Source: Burkholderiales bacterium
GTDB lineage: Bacteria > Pseudomonadota > Gammaproteobacteria > Burkholderiales > Burkholderiaceae_C
Assembly: GCA_016703325.1 (NCBI GenBank)
Contig: JADJCH010000009.1
Span: 1 to 64,000, forward strand
Direction: 5' to 3'
Length of the DNA stretch: 64,000 nt
Shown: positions 42,234 to 51,396 of the stretch, in pieces
Numbering within the stretch: position 1 is the stretch's first letter
Layout: each line of letters starts with the position of its first letter
The notes under the pieces: model-generated
Database searches by the model: none
Seen by the model: only the letters and a program-made list of their open reading frames with translations
Told to the model about the DNA's origin: nothing
Position numbers and translations under genes: made by a program

Positions 42234-44701
42234 AGCCCCCGATCCCCCTGACCGTCAGCGAACAGACGATGAGCTTCGACCGCCGGTCGGGCTCGCTCGT
42301 CGAGCGTGCGCTGTTCAACCACCGGCTGGTGGTGCTGCTGATCTGCGCGGTCGTGACCCTCCTGCTCGGTTGGCAGGCCACCCGGCTGCAACTCAATGCC
42401 AGCTGGGAAAAGACCATTCCCACCGGCCACCCCTACATCGCCAACTGGCTGGCCCGCCAGGGCGACCTGAAGGGCCTGGGCAACGCGGTTCGCATCGCGG
42501 TGGCGCCGGTGAGTGCCGATGGCCGCGGCGACATCTACGACGCCAAGTACCTGGAGACGCTGCGCGCGCTGAACGACCAGGTCTTCCTGATTCCCGGCGT
42601 GGACCGTGCGGCGATGAAGTCGCTGTGGACCCCCAACATGCGCTGGACCGGCGTCACCGAGGAGGGCCTGGAAGGCGGCCCGGTGATCCCCGACGACTAC
42701 GACGGCAGCGCCGCCAGCCTGCAGGCGCTGCGCATCAACGTGCAGCGCTCCGGCGAGATCGGCCAGATCGTGGCGATCGATGGCGCCAGCAGCGTGATCT
42801 TCGTGCCCCTGCTGGCCAAGGACGCGGCCGGCCAGCCGCTGGACTACGTGGCCTTCTCCGGCAAGCTGGAATCGCTGCGCAGCCGGTTCGAGGCGCGCGG
42901 CGTGCAACTGCACATCACCGGCTTCGCCAAGATCGTCGGCGACCTGATCGCCGGGCTGCGCCAGGTGCTGATGTTCTTCGCCGTGGCCATCGCCATCGCC
43001 GCGGCCATGGTGTACGGCTACACCCGCTGCCTGCGGTCCACCGCGCTGGTGGTGGCCAGCTCGCTGATCGCGGTGGTCTGGCAGCTCGGCCTGCTGCCCA
43101 CGCTGGGCTACGCGCTGGACCCGTACTCCATGCTGGTGCCCTTCCTGGTGTTTGCCATCGGCATGAGCCACGGCGCGCAGAAGATGAACGGCATCATGCA
43201 GGACATCGGCCGCGGCGTACCCCAGTGGATCGCTGCGCGCTACACCTTCCGCCGCCTCTTCCTGGCCGGGCTGACAGCGCTGCTGGCCGACGCGGTGGGC
43301 TTTGCGGTGCTGCTGGCCATCGACATCCGCGTGATCCAGGAGCTGGCGATCGCTGCCTCCATCGGCGTGGCCGCACTGATCTTCACCAACCTGATCGTGC
43401 TGCCCATCCTGCTGAGCTACACCGGCGTGGACGAGCGCGCCGCCGCCCGCAGCCTGCGCGCCGAGAAGGACTTCGTGCGTCTGGACGGCCATGAGCGCAG
43501 CGGCCTGTGGGCCACGCTGGAGCGCTTCACCGAGCGGCGCTGTGCCCTGCCCACGGTGGCCGTGGCCGCGGTGCTGGCGGTGGCCGGCTTTGCCGTCAGC
43601 CGCCACCTGGCCATCGGCGATCTGGACCCGGGCGCACCCGAACTGCGCGCCGACAGCCGCTACAACCGCGACGTGGCCTACGTCAACGCCCACTACGGCG
43701 CCAGCAGCGACGTGTTTGCGGTGATGGTGCAGACGCCCGACGGTGCCTGCGCCGACTACGACACCCTGATGCGCGTCGATGCGCTGGAGTGGCAGCTGCA
43801 GCAACTGCCCGGTGTGGAGTCCACGAACTCGCTGGCGCGCCTGAACCGGCTGGTGCTGGCCGGGCTGAACGAAGGCCACCCCAAGTGGTTCGACCTCATC
43901 CCCAACCAGGCCATGCTGAACCTGGTGACCGGCAACGCGCCGCGCGGCCTGTACAACGAGACCTGCAGCCTGCTCACCGTCAGTGCCTTTCTGCAAGATC
44001 ACAAGGCGGCCACGTTGGCCGGGCTGGTCGATTCGGTCAACACCTTCGCCGCTGCCAACGACAGCCCCAAGGCCCAGTTCCTGCTCGCCGCCGGCAGCGC
44101 GGGTGTGGAGGCGGCCACCAACATCGTTGTGCGCGAGGCCTGGCACACGATGCTGGCGCTGGTCTACGCGGCGGTGATCGTGCTGGCCTTCATCACCTTC
44201 CGCTCCTGGCGGGCGGTGGTGGTGGCGGTGCTGCCGCTGATGCTCACCTCGGTGCTGGCCGAGGCGCTGATGGTCGTGCTGGGCATGGGCGTCAAGGTGG
44301 CCACGCTGCCGGTGATCGCACTCGGCGTGGGCATCGGCGTGGACTACGCGCTCTACATCCTCAGCGTCATGCTGGGCGAGTTGCGCAAGGGCGCCACGCT
44401 GTCGGAGTGCTACCGCGTCGCGCTGCACTTCACCGGCCGGGTGGTGCTGCTCACCGGCCTGACGCTGGCGGTGGCGGTGGCCACCTGGGTGGGCTCGCCG
44501 ATCAAGTTCCAGGCCGACATGGGGCTGCTGCTGGCCTTCATGTTCCTGTGGAACATGCTCGGCGCGCTGGTGCTGCTGCCCGCGCTGTCACACTGGCTGC
44601 TGCAGCCGCTGGTGCAGGCACAGGCACCGGCCCGCGCGGCGGATGCGCCGTCGGTGGCGGTGCAGACCGGCATGCTCCACTCTGCACCCCACGGCGCATG
44701 A
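42230..44701 (+). CDS. MMPL/RND superfamily transporter
   Basis: An 823-residue inner-membrane protein with the RND plan: two repeats of one membrane helix, a large periplasmic domain and five helices. The first helix is VVLLICAVVTLLLGW (about residues 35-50), and the first bundle begins VLMFFAVAIAIAAAMVYGY. The second repeat starts near residue 445 (VAVAAVLAVAGFAVSR) and contains VIALGVGIGVDYALYILSVM with a conserved Asp. The family exports lipids or hydrophobic molecules using the proton gradient. Within this operon it is the probable inner-membrane pump working with YCF48, DUF1329 and DUF1302 proteins. The substrate may be linked to the downstream catabolic genes. Confidence 0.9.
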   Translation: MKPPIPLTVSEQTMSFDRRSGSLVERALFNHRLVVLLICAVVTLLLGWQATRLQLNASWEKTIPTGHPYIANWLARQGDLKGLGNAVRIAVAPVSADGRGDIYDAKYLETLRALNDQVFLIPGVDRAAMKSLWTPNMRWTGVTEEGLEGGPVIPDDYDGSAASLQALRINVQRSGEIGQIVAIDGASSVIFVPLLAKDAAGQPLDYVAFSGKLESLRSRFEARGVQLHITGFAKIVGDLIAGLRQVLMFFAVAIAIAAAMVYGYTRCLRSTALVVASSLIAVVWQLGLLPTLGYALDPYSMLVPFLVFAIGMSHGAQKMNGIMQDIGRGVPQWIAARYTFRRLFLAGLTALLADAVGFAVLLAIDIRVIQELAIAASIGVAALIFTNLIVLPILLSYTGVDERAAARSLRAEKDFVRLDGHERSGLWATLERFTERRCALPTVAVAAVLAVAGFAVSRHLAIGDLDPGAPELRADSRYNRDVAYVNAHYGASSDVFAVMVQTPDGACADYDTLMRVDALEWQLQQLPGVESTNSLARLNRLVLAGLNEGHPKWFDLIPNQAMLNLVTGNAPRGLYNETCSLLTVSAFLQDHKAATLAGLVDSVNTFAAANDSPKAQFLLAAGSAGVEAATNIVVREAWHTMLALVYAAVIVLAFITFRSWRAVVVAVLPLMLTSVLAEALMVVLGMGVKVATLPVIALGVGIGVDYALYILSVMLGELRKGATLSECYRVALHFTGRVVLLTGLTLAVAVATWVGSPIKFQADMGLLLAFMFLWNMLGALVLLPALSHWLLQPLVQAQAPARAADAPSVAVQTGMLHSAPHGA

Positions 44702-44723
44702 AGCCCCACGGACGATCGAACCC

Positions 44724-45164
44724 ATGAGCCCCTCCCTCGCCGGCACCTCCACGGGCGCCATCGGGGCGCTGCGCGCCCACCACTTCGGCATCAGCGTGCC
44801 GGACCTCGACGCGGCGCTGGCCTGGTACCAGCGCATGCTCGGTTTCGAGCTGGAGCAGCGGCTGTTCATCGAGAAGATCCCGGCCCACATCGCCTTCGTC
44901 AAGCGGGGCGACTTCCGCATCGAGATCTTCCAGGTCGAGGGAGCGGCGCCCCTGCCACCGGACCGCCGCGTGCCCAACCTCGACCTGCAGACCCACGGCA
45001 ACAAGCACCTGTGCTTCGAGGTGCCCGATGTGCCCGCTGCCGTGGCTGCACTGCGCGAGGCGGGCGCGGACATCGCCTTCGAACTGACGGTGGACGGCAA
45101 CCCCACCGCCTTCGTGCGCGACTGCGCCGGCAACCTGATCGAGTTCCTGCAGCCCTTCGCTTGA
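44724..45164 (+). CDS. VOC superfamily protein (glyoxalase/dioxygenase fold)
   Basis: A 146-residue single-module vicinal-oxygen-chelate protein. Candidate metal ligands sit at the expected places: His in LRAHHFGISVPDLD, Glu in FRIEIFQVEG, His in NKHLCFEVPD and Glu in NLIEFLQPF. This is the glyoxalase I / methylmalonyl-CoA epimerase pattern rather than a ring-cleaving dioxygenase. The reaction is unknown. It starts 22 bases after the MMPL gene on the same strand and probably ends that operon; a hairpin region follows. Confidence 0.85.
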   Translation: MSPSLAGTSTGAIGALRAHHFGISVPDLDAALAWYQRMLGFELEQRLFIEKIPAHIAFVKRGDFRIEIFQVEGAAPLPPDRRVPNLDLQTHGNKHLCFEVPDVPAAVAALREAGADIAFELTVDGNPTAFVRDCAGNLIEFLQPFA

Positions 45165-45198
45165 CATGGGGCACCCGGTTTCGCGTGTACGCGCGACC

Positions 45199-45213
45199 AC
45201 CCGCCGGGCGGGT
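45199..45213. terminator. Short GC-rich hairpin after the VOC gene
   Basis: acccgcc-g-ggcgggt gives seven complementary bases on each side of one central base (the loop would use the innermost pairs). It lies 35 bases after the VOC stop and before the convergent MntA-like gene. There is no T run, so its role as a terminator is tentative. Confidence 0.3.
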
Positions 45214-45308
45214 CGCCGGCCGCTTGGGAGCGGCCCGGCGCTGGCCGGCCGCGCGGCCGCATCACTGGCGCGGCTGCATGCCAGGGCTTGAAGCCCGTGC
45301 ACAGGTTC

Positions 45309-45671
45309 TCAGCGCCCAGGCTCGATGACGACGTGGCAGCGCTCGATTTCGCGATGGAAGCTGGCGGGCAGCTCGGCCCAGTCGTGCACATCCACCAGCA
45401 TCGGCAGCCGGCTTTGCTGCAGCGCTTCGCGCAGCTCGGGCAGTACAGTGCTGCGGCGTGACAGGTCCGCCGGCTGGCGCAGCACCAGGTCCAGGTCGCT
45501 GCCACCGTGGGCGCCGCCGGTGACGCGACTGCCGTAGGCCCAGACCTGGATGCCGGGCACATGGCGGCGCAGCAGCTGCCGCAGCTCGGCCAGGTGCTCG
45601 GGCCGCAAGTCCAGATGCAGTTCCTCGACGGTCCCGGCCGCCAGGCGGGTGGAGACTTCAGCGCTCGGCAT
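45309..45671 (-). CDS. mntA: MntA-like minimal nucleotidyltransferase (antitoxin)
   Basis: A 120-residue minimal nucleotidyltransferase with the diagnostic GS-x10-DxD motif, here GSRVTGGAHGGSDLDLVL (about residues 47-64), and a third acidic position in VDVHDW. In HepT-MntA systems this protein adds AMP units to the HEPN toxin and silences it. It overlaps the 3' end of the HEPN gene by 14 bases, the usual toxin-first order. It is convergent with the VOC gene. The assignment is by motif and pairing. Confidence 0.85.
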   Translation of the reverse strand: MPSAEVSTRLAAGTVEELHLDLRPEHLAELRQLLRRHVPGIQVWAYGSRVTGGAHGGSDLDLVLRQPADLSRRSTVLPELREALQQSRLPMLVDVHDWAELPASFHREIERCHVVIEPGR

Positions 45672-46092
45672 CGAACACCTCGCGCAAGCGCACGGTCAGG
45701 CGCCGCAGGTCGTCCAGGTAGTCCGGCAACAGCTTCAGGGTTTCGTTGGCAAAACCTGCGCCGTAGTCGTGTGCCGTGGTGTTGCGGTTGGCCCGGTAGG
45801 CCAGCCAGCGCGTCACGCCCGCCTCGTCCAGCAGGCTGTGCTTGCCGGCGTGACGCAGCACGTCGTTGAACACCAGCGCGTCGACGGCGCGCGGGCTGCC
45901 GCCGTAGGCCTTGAGTGCGCGGCGCAGCAGCTTGCCGCTGGTCTCCAGCGAGAGCTCGAAGGTCTTGATGGCCGCGTTGCGATACAGATCGTAGCCGACA
46001 GGGTCGGCCGCCGCGTCGGTCCGGTGCAGCGCCTGCAGCGCCTGCTCCAGCGTCGCCGCCGTGCGCTCCAGATGTTCGGTGTTCAGGGCCAC
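45658..46092 (-). CDS. hepT: HepT-like HEPN-domain protein (toxin / substrate-binding)
   Basis: A 144-residue helical protein of the HI0074/HepT group, also annotated as nucleotidyltransferase substrate-binding protein. The HEPN RNase signature R-x4-H is present as RNTTAH, followed by DYG (in YRANRNTTAHDYGAGFA, about residue 105); the tyrosine in HDYG-type motifs is the known AMPylation target in HepT. Upstream helices include AIKTFELSLETSGKLLRRAL. Together with the overlapping MntA-like gene it forms a type VII-like toxin-antitoxin or antiphage module. The HI0074 branch is less well characterised than true HepT, so toxicity is not certain. Confidence 0.82.
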   Translation of the reverse strand: MALNTEHLERTAATLEQALQALHRTDAAADPVGYDLYRNAAIKTFELSLETSGKLLRRALKAYGGSPRAVDALVFNDVLRHAGKHSLLDEAGVTRWLAYRANRNTTAHDYGAGFANETLKLLPDYLDDLRRLTVRLREVFDAER

Positions 46093-46323
46093 AGTGAGTC
46101 CTGCATGTGGTCGTGTGTGTCGTTTGCAAAGGGCAGGCGCAGTGTGCCGGAGAAGCGCTGTGGCGTCACGCTGCTACTGGGATCGTTCCCCCCTCAAGCA
46201 CCTCCCTCCGTGCAGACCCTAGGTATGGCGGCCGACGATGCGCCGCATCCGCACAAACGATTTCCCAGGGTCGGGGGCGCTGCCTAGCATCCCGTCCATT
46301 CCCTGAGACCGGAGACACTCCCC
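46093..46323. other. Divergent promoter region of hepT/mntA and the catabolic operon
   Basis: A 231-base gap between divergent genes. It ends with ACCGGAGACACTCCCC, whose GGAG is the ribosome-binding site for the GTG start at 46324. No operator-like dyad stands out. Confidence 0.4.
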
Positions 46324-47606
46324 GTGACCGTGCAGATCATCAAGGCCGGCAAGCCGGCCGCCGCCAAGGCCGACCTCAACGCCCAGGTGCGCGCCACCGT
46401 CGAAGGCATCCTCGCCGACATCGAGGCCCGCGGCGACGCCGCCGTGCGCGAATACAGCGCGAAGTTCGACAAGTGGTCGCCTGAAAGCTTCCGCCTCGGC
46501 CAGGCCCAGATCGACACCTGCATCGCCAGCCTGCCGGCGCAGACGATCGAGGACATCCGCTTCGCCCAGGCCCAGATCCGCCGCTTCGCGCAGATCCAGC
46601 GCGACTCGATGAAGGACGTCGAGGTCGAGACCTTGCCGGGCGTGGTGCTCGGCCACCGCAACATCCCGATGAACTCGGTGGGCTGCTACATCCCCGGCGG
46701 CAAGTACCCGCTGATCGCCTCGGCCCACATGAGCGTGCTGACCGCCAAGGTGGCGGGCGTGAAGCGCATCGTCGCCTGCGCGCCGCCGTTCGACGGCGCT
46801 CCTTGCCCCGAGATCGTCGCCGCCATGCACCTGGCCGGCGCCGACGAGATCTACTGCCTGGGCGGCGTGCAGGCGGTGGCCGCGATGGCCATCGGCACCG
46901 AGACGCTGAAGGGCGTGGACATGATCGTCGGCCCCGGCAACGCCTACGTGGCCGAGGCCAAGCGCCAGCTCTTCGGCCGCGTGGGCATCGACCTGTTCGC
47001 CGGCCCGACCGAGACGATGGTGATCTGCGACGACACCGTGGACGCCGAGCTGGTGGCGGTCGACCTGCTGGGCCAGGCCGAGCACGGCCCGACCAGCCCG
47101 GCCTACTGCATCACCACCAGCCGGACCCTTGCCGAGCAGCTGCCGCCGCCATCGAGACCGTGCTGGCCCGCCTGGACACCGCGCCGATCGCCAGCATCTC
47201 CTGGCGCGACTACGGCGAGATCATCCTCTGCGACACCGATGAGGAGATGCTCGCCGAGTCCGAGCGGCTGTGCTCCGAGCACGTGCAGGTGATGACCCGC
47301 GACCCGGACTGGTTCCTGCAGCGCATGACGAGCTACGGTGGCCTGTTCCTGGGCCACCGCACCAACGTGAGCTACGGCGACAAGGTCATCGGCACCAACC
47401 ACACCCTGCCGACGCAGGGGGCCGGCCGCTACACCGGCGGCCTGTGGGTGGGCAAGTTCATCAAGACCCACACCTACCAGCGCGTGCTGACCGACGAGGC
47501 CAGCGTGAGGGTGGGTGAGGTCTGCTCGCGCCTGTGCGGCTATGAGCACATGAGCGGACATCAGGAGCAGGCGGCGATTCGCGTGCGGCGGCTGAAGAAG
47601 GCCTGA
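46324..47606 (+). CDS. Histidinol dehydrogenase paralogue (catabolic type), frameshifted
   Basis: A member of the HisD family, NAD-dependent alcohol-to-acid dehydrogenases. Residues expected for catalysis and zinc binding are present: LLGQAEHGPTSP (Gln, His), SEHVQVM (Glu-His pair), SYGDKVIGTNHTLPT (Asp) and MSGHQEQAA (His). It lies in a catabolic operon, not a his operon, and resembles paralogues such as HpsN (sulfopropanediol dehydrogenase), so it probably oxidises another diol or amino-alcohol-like intermediate. The frame breaks near 47139: inserting one G after CAG gives AEQAAAAIETVLARLD and restores one protein of about 427 residues. The start is GTG 46324. Confidence 0.85.
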
Positions 47607-47630
47607 CGTGATGGCGCGCCTGCCTGCAGC

Positions 47631-47736
47631 TGCAGACCCTCACCCCCAGCCCCTCTCCCAAGCTGGGAGAGGGGAGCAAGACACCGTCCGCCTGAAGCCC
47701 CTCCCCCCTCGTGGGGGAGGGGTTGGGGTGGGGGCC
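47631..47736. repeat. 106-bp double-hairpin repeat, copy 1
   Basis: Lies between the HisD-like gene and the first SDR gene. It holds two inverted repeats: an 11-bp stem (cccctctccca / tgggagagggg, three-base loop) and a 10-bp stem (cccctccccc / gggggagggg). A second copy at 53352-53457 has the same length and orientation and differs at only six positions. The structure resembles REP/BIME-type elements. It may modulate mRNA stability or termination inside the operon. Confidence 0.9.
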
Positions 47737-47756
47737 TCACACGCCGGAGCTGCCTC

Positions 47757-48521
47757 ATGAGCACCCTCAACGGACAAGTCGCCGTCGTCACCGGCGGCGC
47801 CGGTGGCCTGGGCGAGGCCATCTGCATCGGCCTGGCGCAAGCCGGCTGTGCGGTGGTGGTGGGCTACAACAGCTCCGAAGGACCAGCGCGGGCATTGGCC
47901 GAGCGCCTGGCCCCGGTCGCGCTGCCGCACGTGGCGCTGAAGTGCCCTGTGACCGATTCGGCCGCGCTGGCCACCTTGGCCGCCGAGGTTCAGCAGCGCT
48001 ATGGCCGCTGCGACATCCTGGTCAACTGCGCCGGCACCACGCGCTTCGTGCCGCACGCAGACCTGGACGGGCTGGACGACGCGCTGATCGACCAGATCCT
48101 GGCCACCAACGTGCGGGGGCCTATCGCTGCGCTGCGGGCGTTGAAGCCCCTGCTGGCAGCGCCCCGGGATGATGGTGCGACCGGCTTGGTGGTCAACATC
48201 TCGTCCATTGCCGCCGTCACCGCCATGGGCAGCAACATCGCCTATTGCGCCAGCAAGGCGGCGGTGGACAACCTCACCAAGTCGATGGCGCGCGCGCTGG
48301 CGCCGGCCATCCGCGTGCTGAGCGTCTCGCCCGGCCTGGCCGATACCGACTTCGTCAAGAGCCTGGACTTGGCCTGGCGCAATGAGCAGGCCAGCCGCAC
48401 GCCGCTGCAGCGCCTGGCGCTGCCCGAGGAGGTGGCCGCCGCCGTGGTGGCCGCCGCCACGCACCTCACCTTCACCACCGGCGCGGTCATTCCCGTCGAC
48501 GGTGGCCGGCCGCTGGCCTGA
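47757..48521 (+). CDS. Short-chain dehydrogenase/reductase (first of three)
   Basis: A 254-residue classical SDR that oxidises or reduces a hydroxyl/keto group with NAD(P)(H). It shows the nucleotide-binding TGGAGGLGEA near residue 12, LVNCAGTTRF (NAG-type motif), a serine in VVNISSIAAVTAMG, and the catalytic YCASK (Tyr and Lys, about residue 162). It ends with the usual TGAVIPVDGGRPLA. ATG 47757 follows CCGGAG and begins 20 bases after the 106-bp repeat. The substrate is unknown. Confidence 0.9.
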   Translation: MSTLNGQVAVVTGGAGGLGEAICIGLAQAGCAVVVGYNSSEGPARALAERLAPVALPHVALKCPVTDSAALATLAAEVQQRYGRCDILVNCAGTTRFVPHADLDGLDDALIDQILATNVRGPIAALRALKPLLAAPRDDGATGLVVNISSIAAVTAMGSNIAYCASKAAVDNLTKSMARALAPAIRVLSVSPGLADTDFVKSLDLAWRNEQASRTPLQRLALPEEVAAAVVAAATHLTFTTGAVIPVDGGRPLA

Positions 48522-48550
48522 GCACGACACAAGACAACGGAGACCGCCCC

Positions 48551-49539
48551 ATGAAACTCGCCACCTACAAGAACGGCAGCCGCGACGGCCGCCTGCTCGT
48601 CGTCAGCCGGGACCTGACCCGCGCCGTGGACGCCGCCGCCGTCGCACCGACGATGCAGCAGCTGATCGAGGACTGGGCGGCGCGCGCCCCACGGCTGCAG
48701 GCGCTGTCCGACCGGCTCAACGCCGGGCCGGTGGTGGGCGAGTTCGCCTTCGACCCCGCGCTGTGCATGTCGCCGCTGCCGCGCACGCACCAGTTCGTCG
48801 ACGCCTCGGCCTTCCTGAACCACGGCCACATCATGGAAGAGGCCTACCAGCTCTCCGTGAAGAAGACCCCGGGCATCCCGGTGCTGGTGCAGCGCCAGAG
48901 CGACGACTTCTGGGGCCCCTGCGACGACTACCCGCTCATCGAGGCCGACAACGTCGACTTTGAGGGTGAGTTTGCGGTCATCGTCGACGACACGCCCATG
49001 GCCAGCACGCCCGAGGTCTGTGCCAGCAAGATCCGCCTGGTGATGATCTTGAACGACGTCTCCATGCGCGCCCATTTGTTCCGCGAGCTGCAGATGGGCT
49101 TCGGCTTCATCAACGCCAAGCCGGCCACCGTGTTCGGCCCGGTGGCCGTGACGCCCGACGAGCTGGGTGAGGCCTGGCACGCCGATGGCCGCATCCACCT
49201 GAACATGAATGTCTCGCGCAACGGCGAGTGGTTCGGCCACCCCAACGGCCGCGAGATGGACTGGAGCTTGGGGAGCTGCTGGCCCGCCTGGGCCTGAACC
49301 GCAACCTGCGCGCCGGCACCATCCTGGGCACCGGAACGGTGTCGAACCAGGCCGCCCGCACGGTGGGCTCGGCTTGCCTGGCCGAGAAGCGCGCGCTCGA
49401 GAAGATCGAGACGGGCGATTCCACGACGCCCTTTCTGAAGCTGGGCGACCGCCTGCGCTTTGAAGCCTTTGGCGCCGACGGGCAGAGCATCTTCGGCGCG
49501 GTCGATCACCGCTTCGTCCCATTCAAGTCCGAGCAGTAA
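48551..49539 (+). CDS. Fumarylacetoacetate hydrolase family enzyme, frameshifted
   Basis: An FAH-superfamily protein, a metal-dependent hydrolase, hydratase or decarboxylase acting on beta-keto or enol acids made by ring cleavage. It contains FWGPCDDYPLIEADNVDFEGE and FAVIVDD (acidic metal ligands), MILNDVSMRAH, GFGFINAKPATVFGPV, and after the break LRAGTILGTGTVSNQ, the conserved GTGT-type loop. The frame fails at the GGGG run 49270-49273; one more G gives DWSLGELLARLGLNRNL and a protein of about 329 residues. The length matches the FAH C-terminal family with an N-terminal extension. It probably acts late in the ring-cleavage pathway. Confidence 0.87.
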
Positions 49540-51396
49540 ATGAGCAGCTACGACATCGTCGCGATGGGCGCAGGCCACAACGGCCTGGTCGCCGCCGCCT
49601 ACCTGGCCAAGGCCGGCAAGAAGGTGCTGGTGCTGGAGCGCAAGGCCTGGCCGGGCGGCGGGGTCAGCACCCGCCAGCTCAACACCCCGGGCTACTGGCA
49701 TGACGAGCACAGCAGCGTGCACATCATGATCCAGGGCAACCCGATGATCCGGCAGGACGAGCTGGGGCTGCTCTCCCAGCACGGCCTGAACTACCACTAC
49801 TCGCCGGTGCCGCACGCGACGATCTTCCCGGATCAGAGCGTGCTCTACACCTACAAGGACGTGGACCGGACCTGCGAGTGCTTCGCCAAGGTCAGCCCCA
49901 AGGACGCCGAGACCTACCGGAACTTCGTCAAGATGAGTTCCGAGATCCTGAAGGTCTTCATGCCGGGCCTGTACAGCCCGCCGCCGCCGCTGGGCGAACT
50001 CGTCGCCATGCTCGACCGCAGCGACGAAGGCCGGCTGATGCTGGAGTACATGACGCGCGACTGCCTGAGCCTGGTCAACGACCTGTACGAGAGCGACAAG
50101 ATCAAGATCCACCTGCTGCGGCTGGTCAGCGAGAACCTGCAGCATCCCAACGAGCTCGGCACCGGCATGGGCGTGCTGCTGATGCCCGGCATCATCCACA
50201 CCTACGGGGTGAGCCAGCCGATCGGCGGCAGCGGCAAGCTGACCGAGTCGCTGGTGCGCTGCATCGAGAGCTTCGGTGGCGAGCTGCGCTGCAATGCCGA
50301 GGTGGCTCAAATCCTCACCTCGGGCGGCCGGGCCACGGGGGTACAGATGGCCGATGGCGAGCAGATCCTCGCCAAGGACGCGGTGATCGGTGCCATCCAC
50401 CCGCACGTGGTGCGCAGGTTCGTCCAGGGCGTGCCCGAGCCGGTGCTTCAGCGCGCCGAGCGCGCGCAGCTCGCGCCGTTCTCCATCATGGTCAGCCACT
50501 ACGACCTGAAGGAGAACGCCCAGTACCACGCCGATGAGCAGGTGGGCCTGGCGACCATGCTGGAGTTCATGGCCACCGACCGGCTCGACGAGATGATCGC
50601 CGACTTCGACGACCTCAAACGCGGCCTGATCACCGAGCGGCGCCTGTGCGCCGGCGGCGACGAGAGCATCGGCGACAAGACCCGCGTGCCTGCCGGCGCC
50701 GGCATGTTCCACGGCATCACCTTCGCGCCCTACAAGGTGACCGACCCACGCTGGAAGGATCGCCACTGGGATGAGTTCAAGGAAGAGATCGGCGACCTCT
50801 CGCTCGCCCACTACCGCCAATTCGTCAAGAACCTCACCAGCGACAACATCATCGCCCGCAGCATCGTCAGCCCGGTGGACCTGGAGCGCAGCAGCCCCAA
50901 CAGCATGATGCGCGGCGACCTGCACGGCGTGGCGCCGTACTTCCACCAGAGCGCAGGTGCGCGGCCCACGTCGGATCTCGGCCAGTACACCGTGCCGGGC
51001 GTGGAGCGCCTGTTCCTGGCTGGGCCCTCGCAGCACCCGGGCGGCGGTGTCTACGGGGCCGGGCGTGCCACGGCGATCAAGGTCTTCGAGGCGCTGGGCA
51101 TGGACTTCGGCAGCGTGGCTGCCGGTGCGCGTCAGGACAACGCCAACCCCAATGTCATCACCGCGGCCAGGAAGGAAGGCATGGTCCTGCGCGGCCCGGC
51201 CAACGAGGAGCTGATGCACGTCGAAGCCATCGACCGCGTCGGCGACGAGCTGGTCATCAAGGGCAAGAGCTTCGGCACCATGCCCATGCAGGCGCGGCTG
51301 GACGCCGATTCGGCCCGTGCCGGGCTGAAGCTGCTGGGCCTGGGCAAGCTGGCCTTCCTGGCCTCGCTGCCGTTCCGGAAGGGATCGGAGCAATGA
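49540..51396 (+). CDS. FAD-dependent oxidoreductase, phytoene-desaturase-like
   Basis: A 618-residue flavoprotein of the CrtI/phytoene dehydrogenase-like superfamily. The dinucleotide-binding fold is at the N-terminus (VAMGAGHNGLVAAAYLAKAG with the acidic LVLERK end), followed by WPGGGVSTRQL. The C-terminal FAD segment is LFLAGPSQHPGGGVYGAGRA. The last 100 residues are unusual for the family. Relatives in catabolic clusters desaturate or oxidise cyclic substrates, and there is no carotenoid context here. It starts one base after the FAH stop and overlaps the next gene by four bases (ATGA). Confidence 0.85.
   Translation: MSSYDIVAMGAGHNGLVAAAYLAKAGKKVLVLERKAWPGGGVSTRQLNTPGYWHDEHSSVHIMIQGNPMIRQDELGLLSQHGLNYHYSPVPHATIFPDQSVLYTYKDVDRTCECFAKVSPKDAETYRNFVKMSSEILKVFMPGLYSPPPPLGELVAMLDRSDEGRLMLEYMTRDCLSLVNDLYESDKIKIHLLRLVSENLQHPNELGTGMGVLLMPGIIHTYGVSQPIGGSGKLTESLVRCIESFGGELRCNAEVAQILTSGGRATGVQMADGEQILAKDAVIGAIHPHVVRRFVQGVPEPVLQRAERAQLAPFSIMVSHYDLKENAQYHADEQVGLATMLEFMATDRLDEMIADFDDLKRGLITERRLCAGGDESIGDKTRVPAGAGMFHGITFAPYKVTDPRWKDRHWDEFKEEIGDLSLAHYRQFVKNLTSDNIIARSIVSPVDLERSSPNSMMRGDLHGVAPYFHQSAGARPTSDLGQYTVPGVERLFLAGPSQHPGGGVYGAGRATAIKVFEALGMDFGSVAAGARQDNANPNVITAARKEGMVLRGPANEELMHVEAIDRVGDELVIKGKSFGTMPMQARLDADSARAGLKLLGLGKLAFLASLPFRKGSEQ

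Noticed and set aside
41846..44428. An 860-codon His/Gln-rich minus-strand frame
   Set aside because: Antisense to the MMPL transporter; low-complexity composition caused by GC-rich codons read backwards.
46324..47606. Biosynthetic hisD
   Set aside because: No other his genes are present and the sequence pattern fits catabolic HisD paralogues.
49540..51396. Carotenoid biosynthesis (crtI)
   Set aside because: The protein is CrtI-like in fold, but no other carotenoid gene is nearby and the operon is catabolic.
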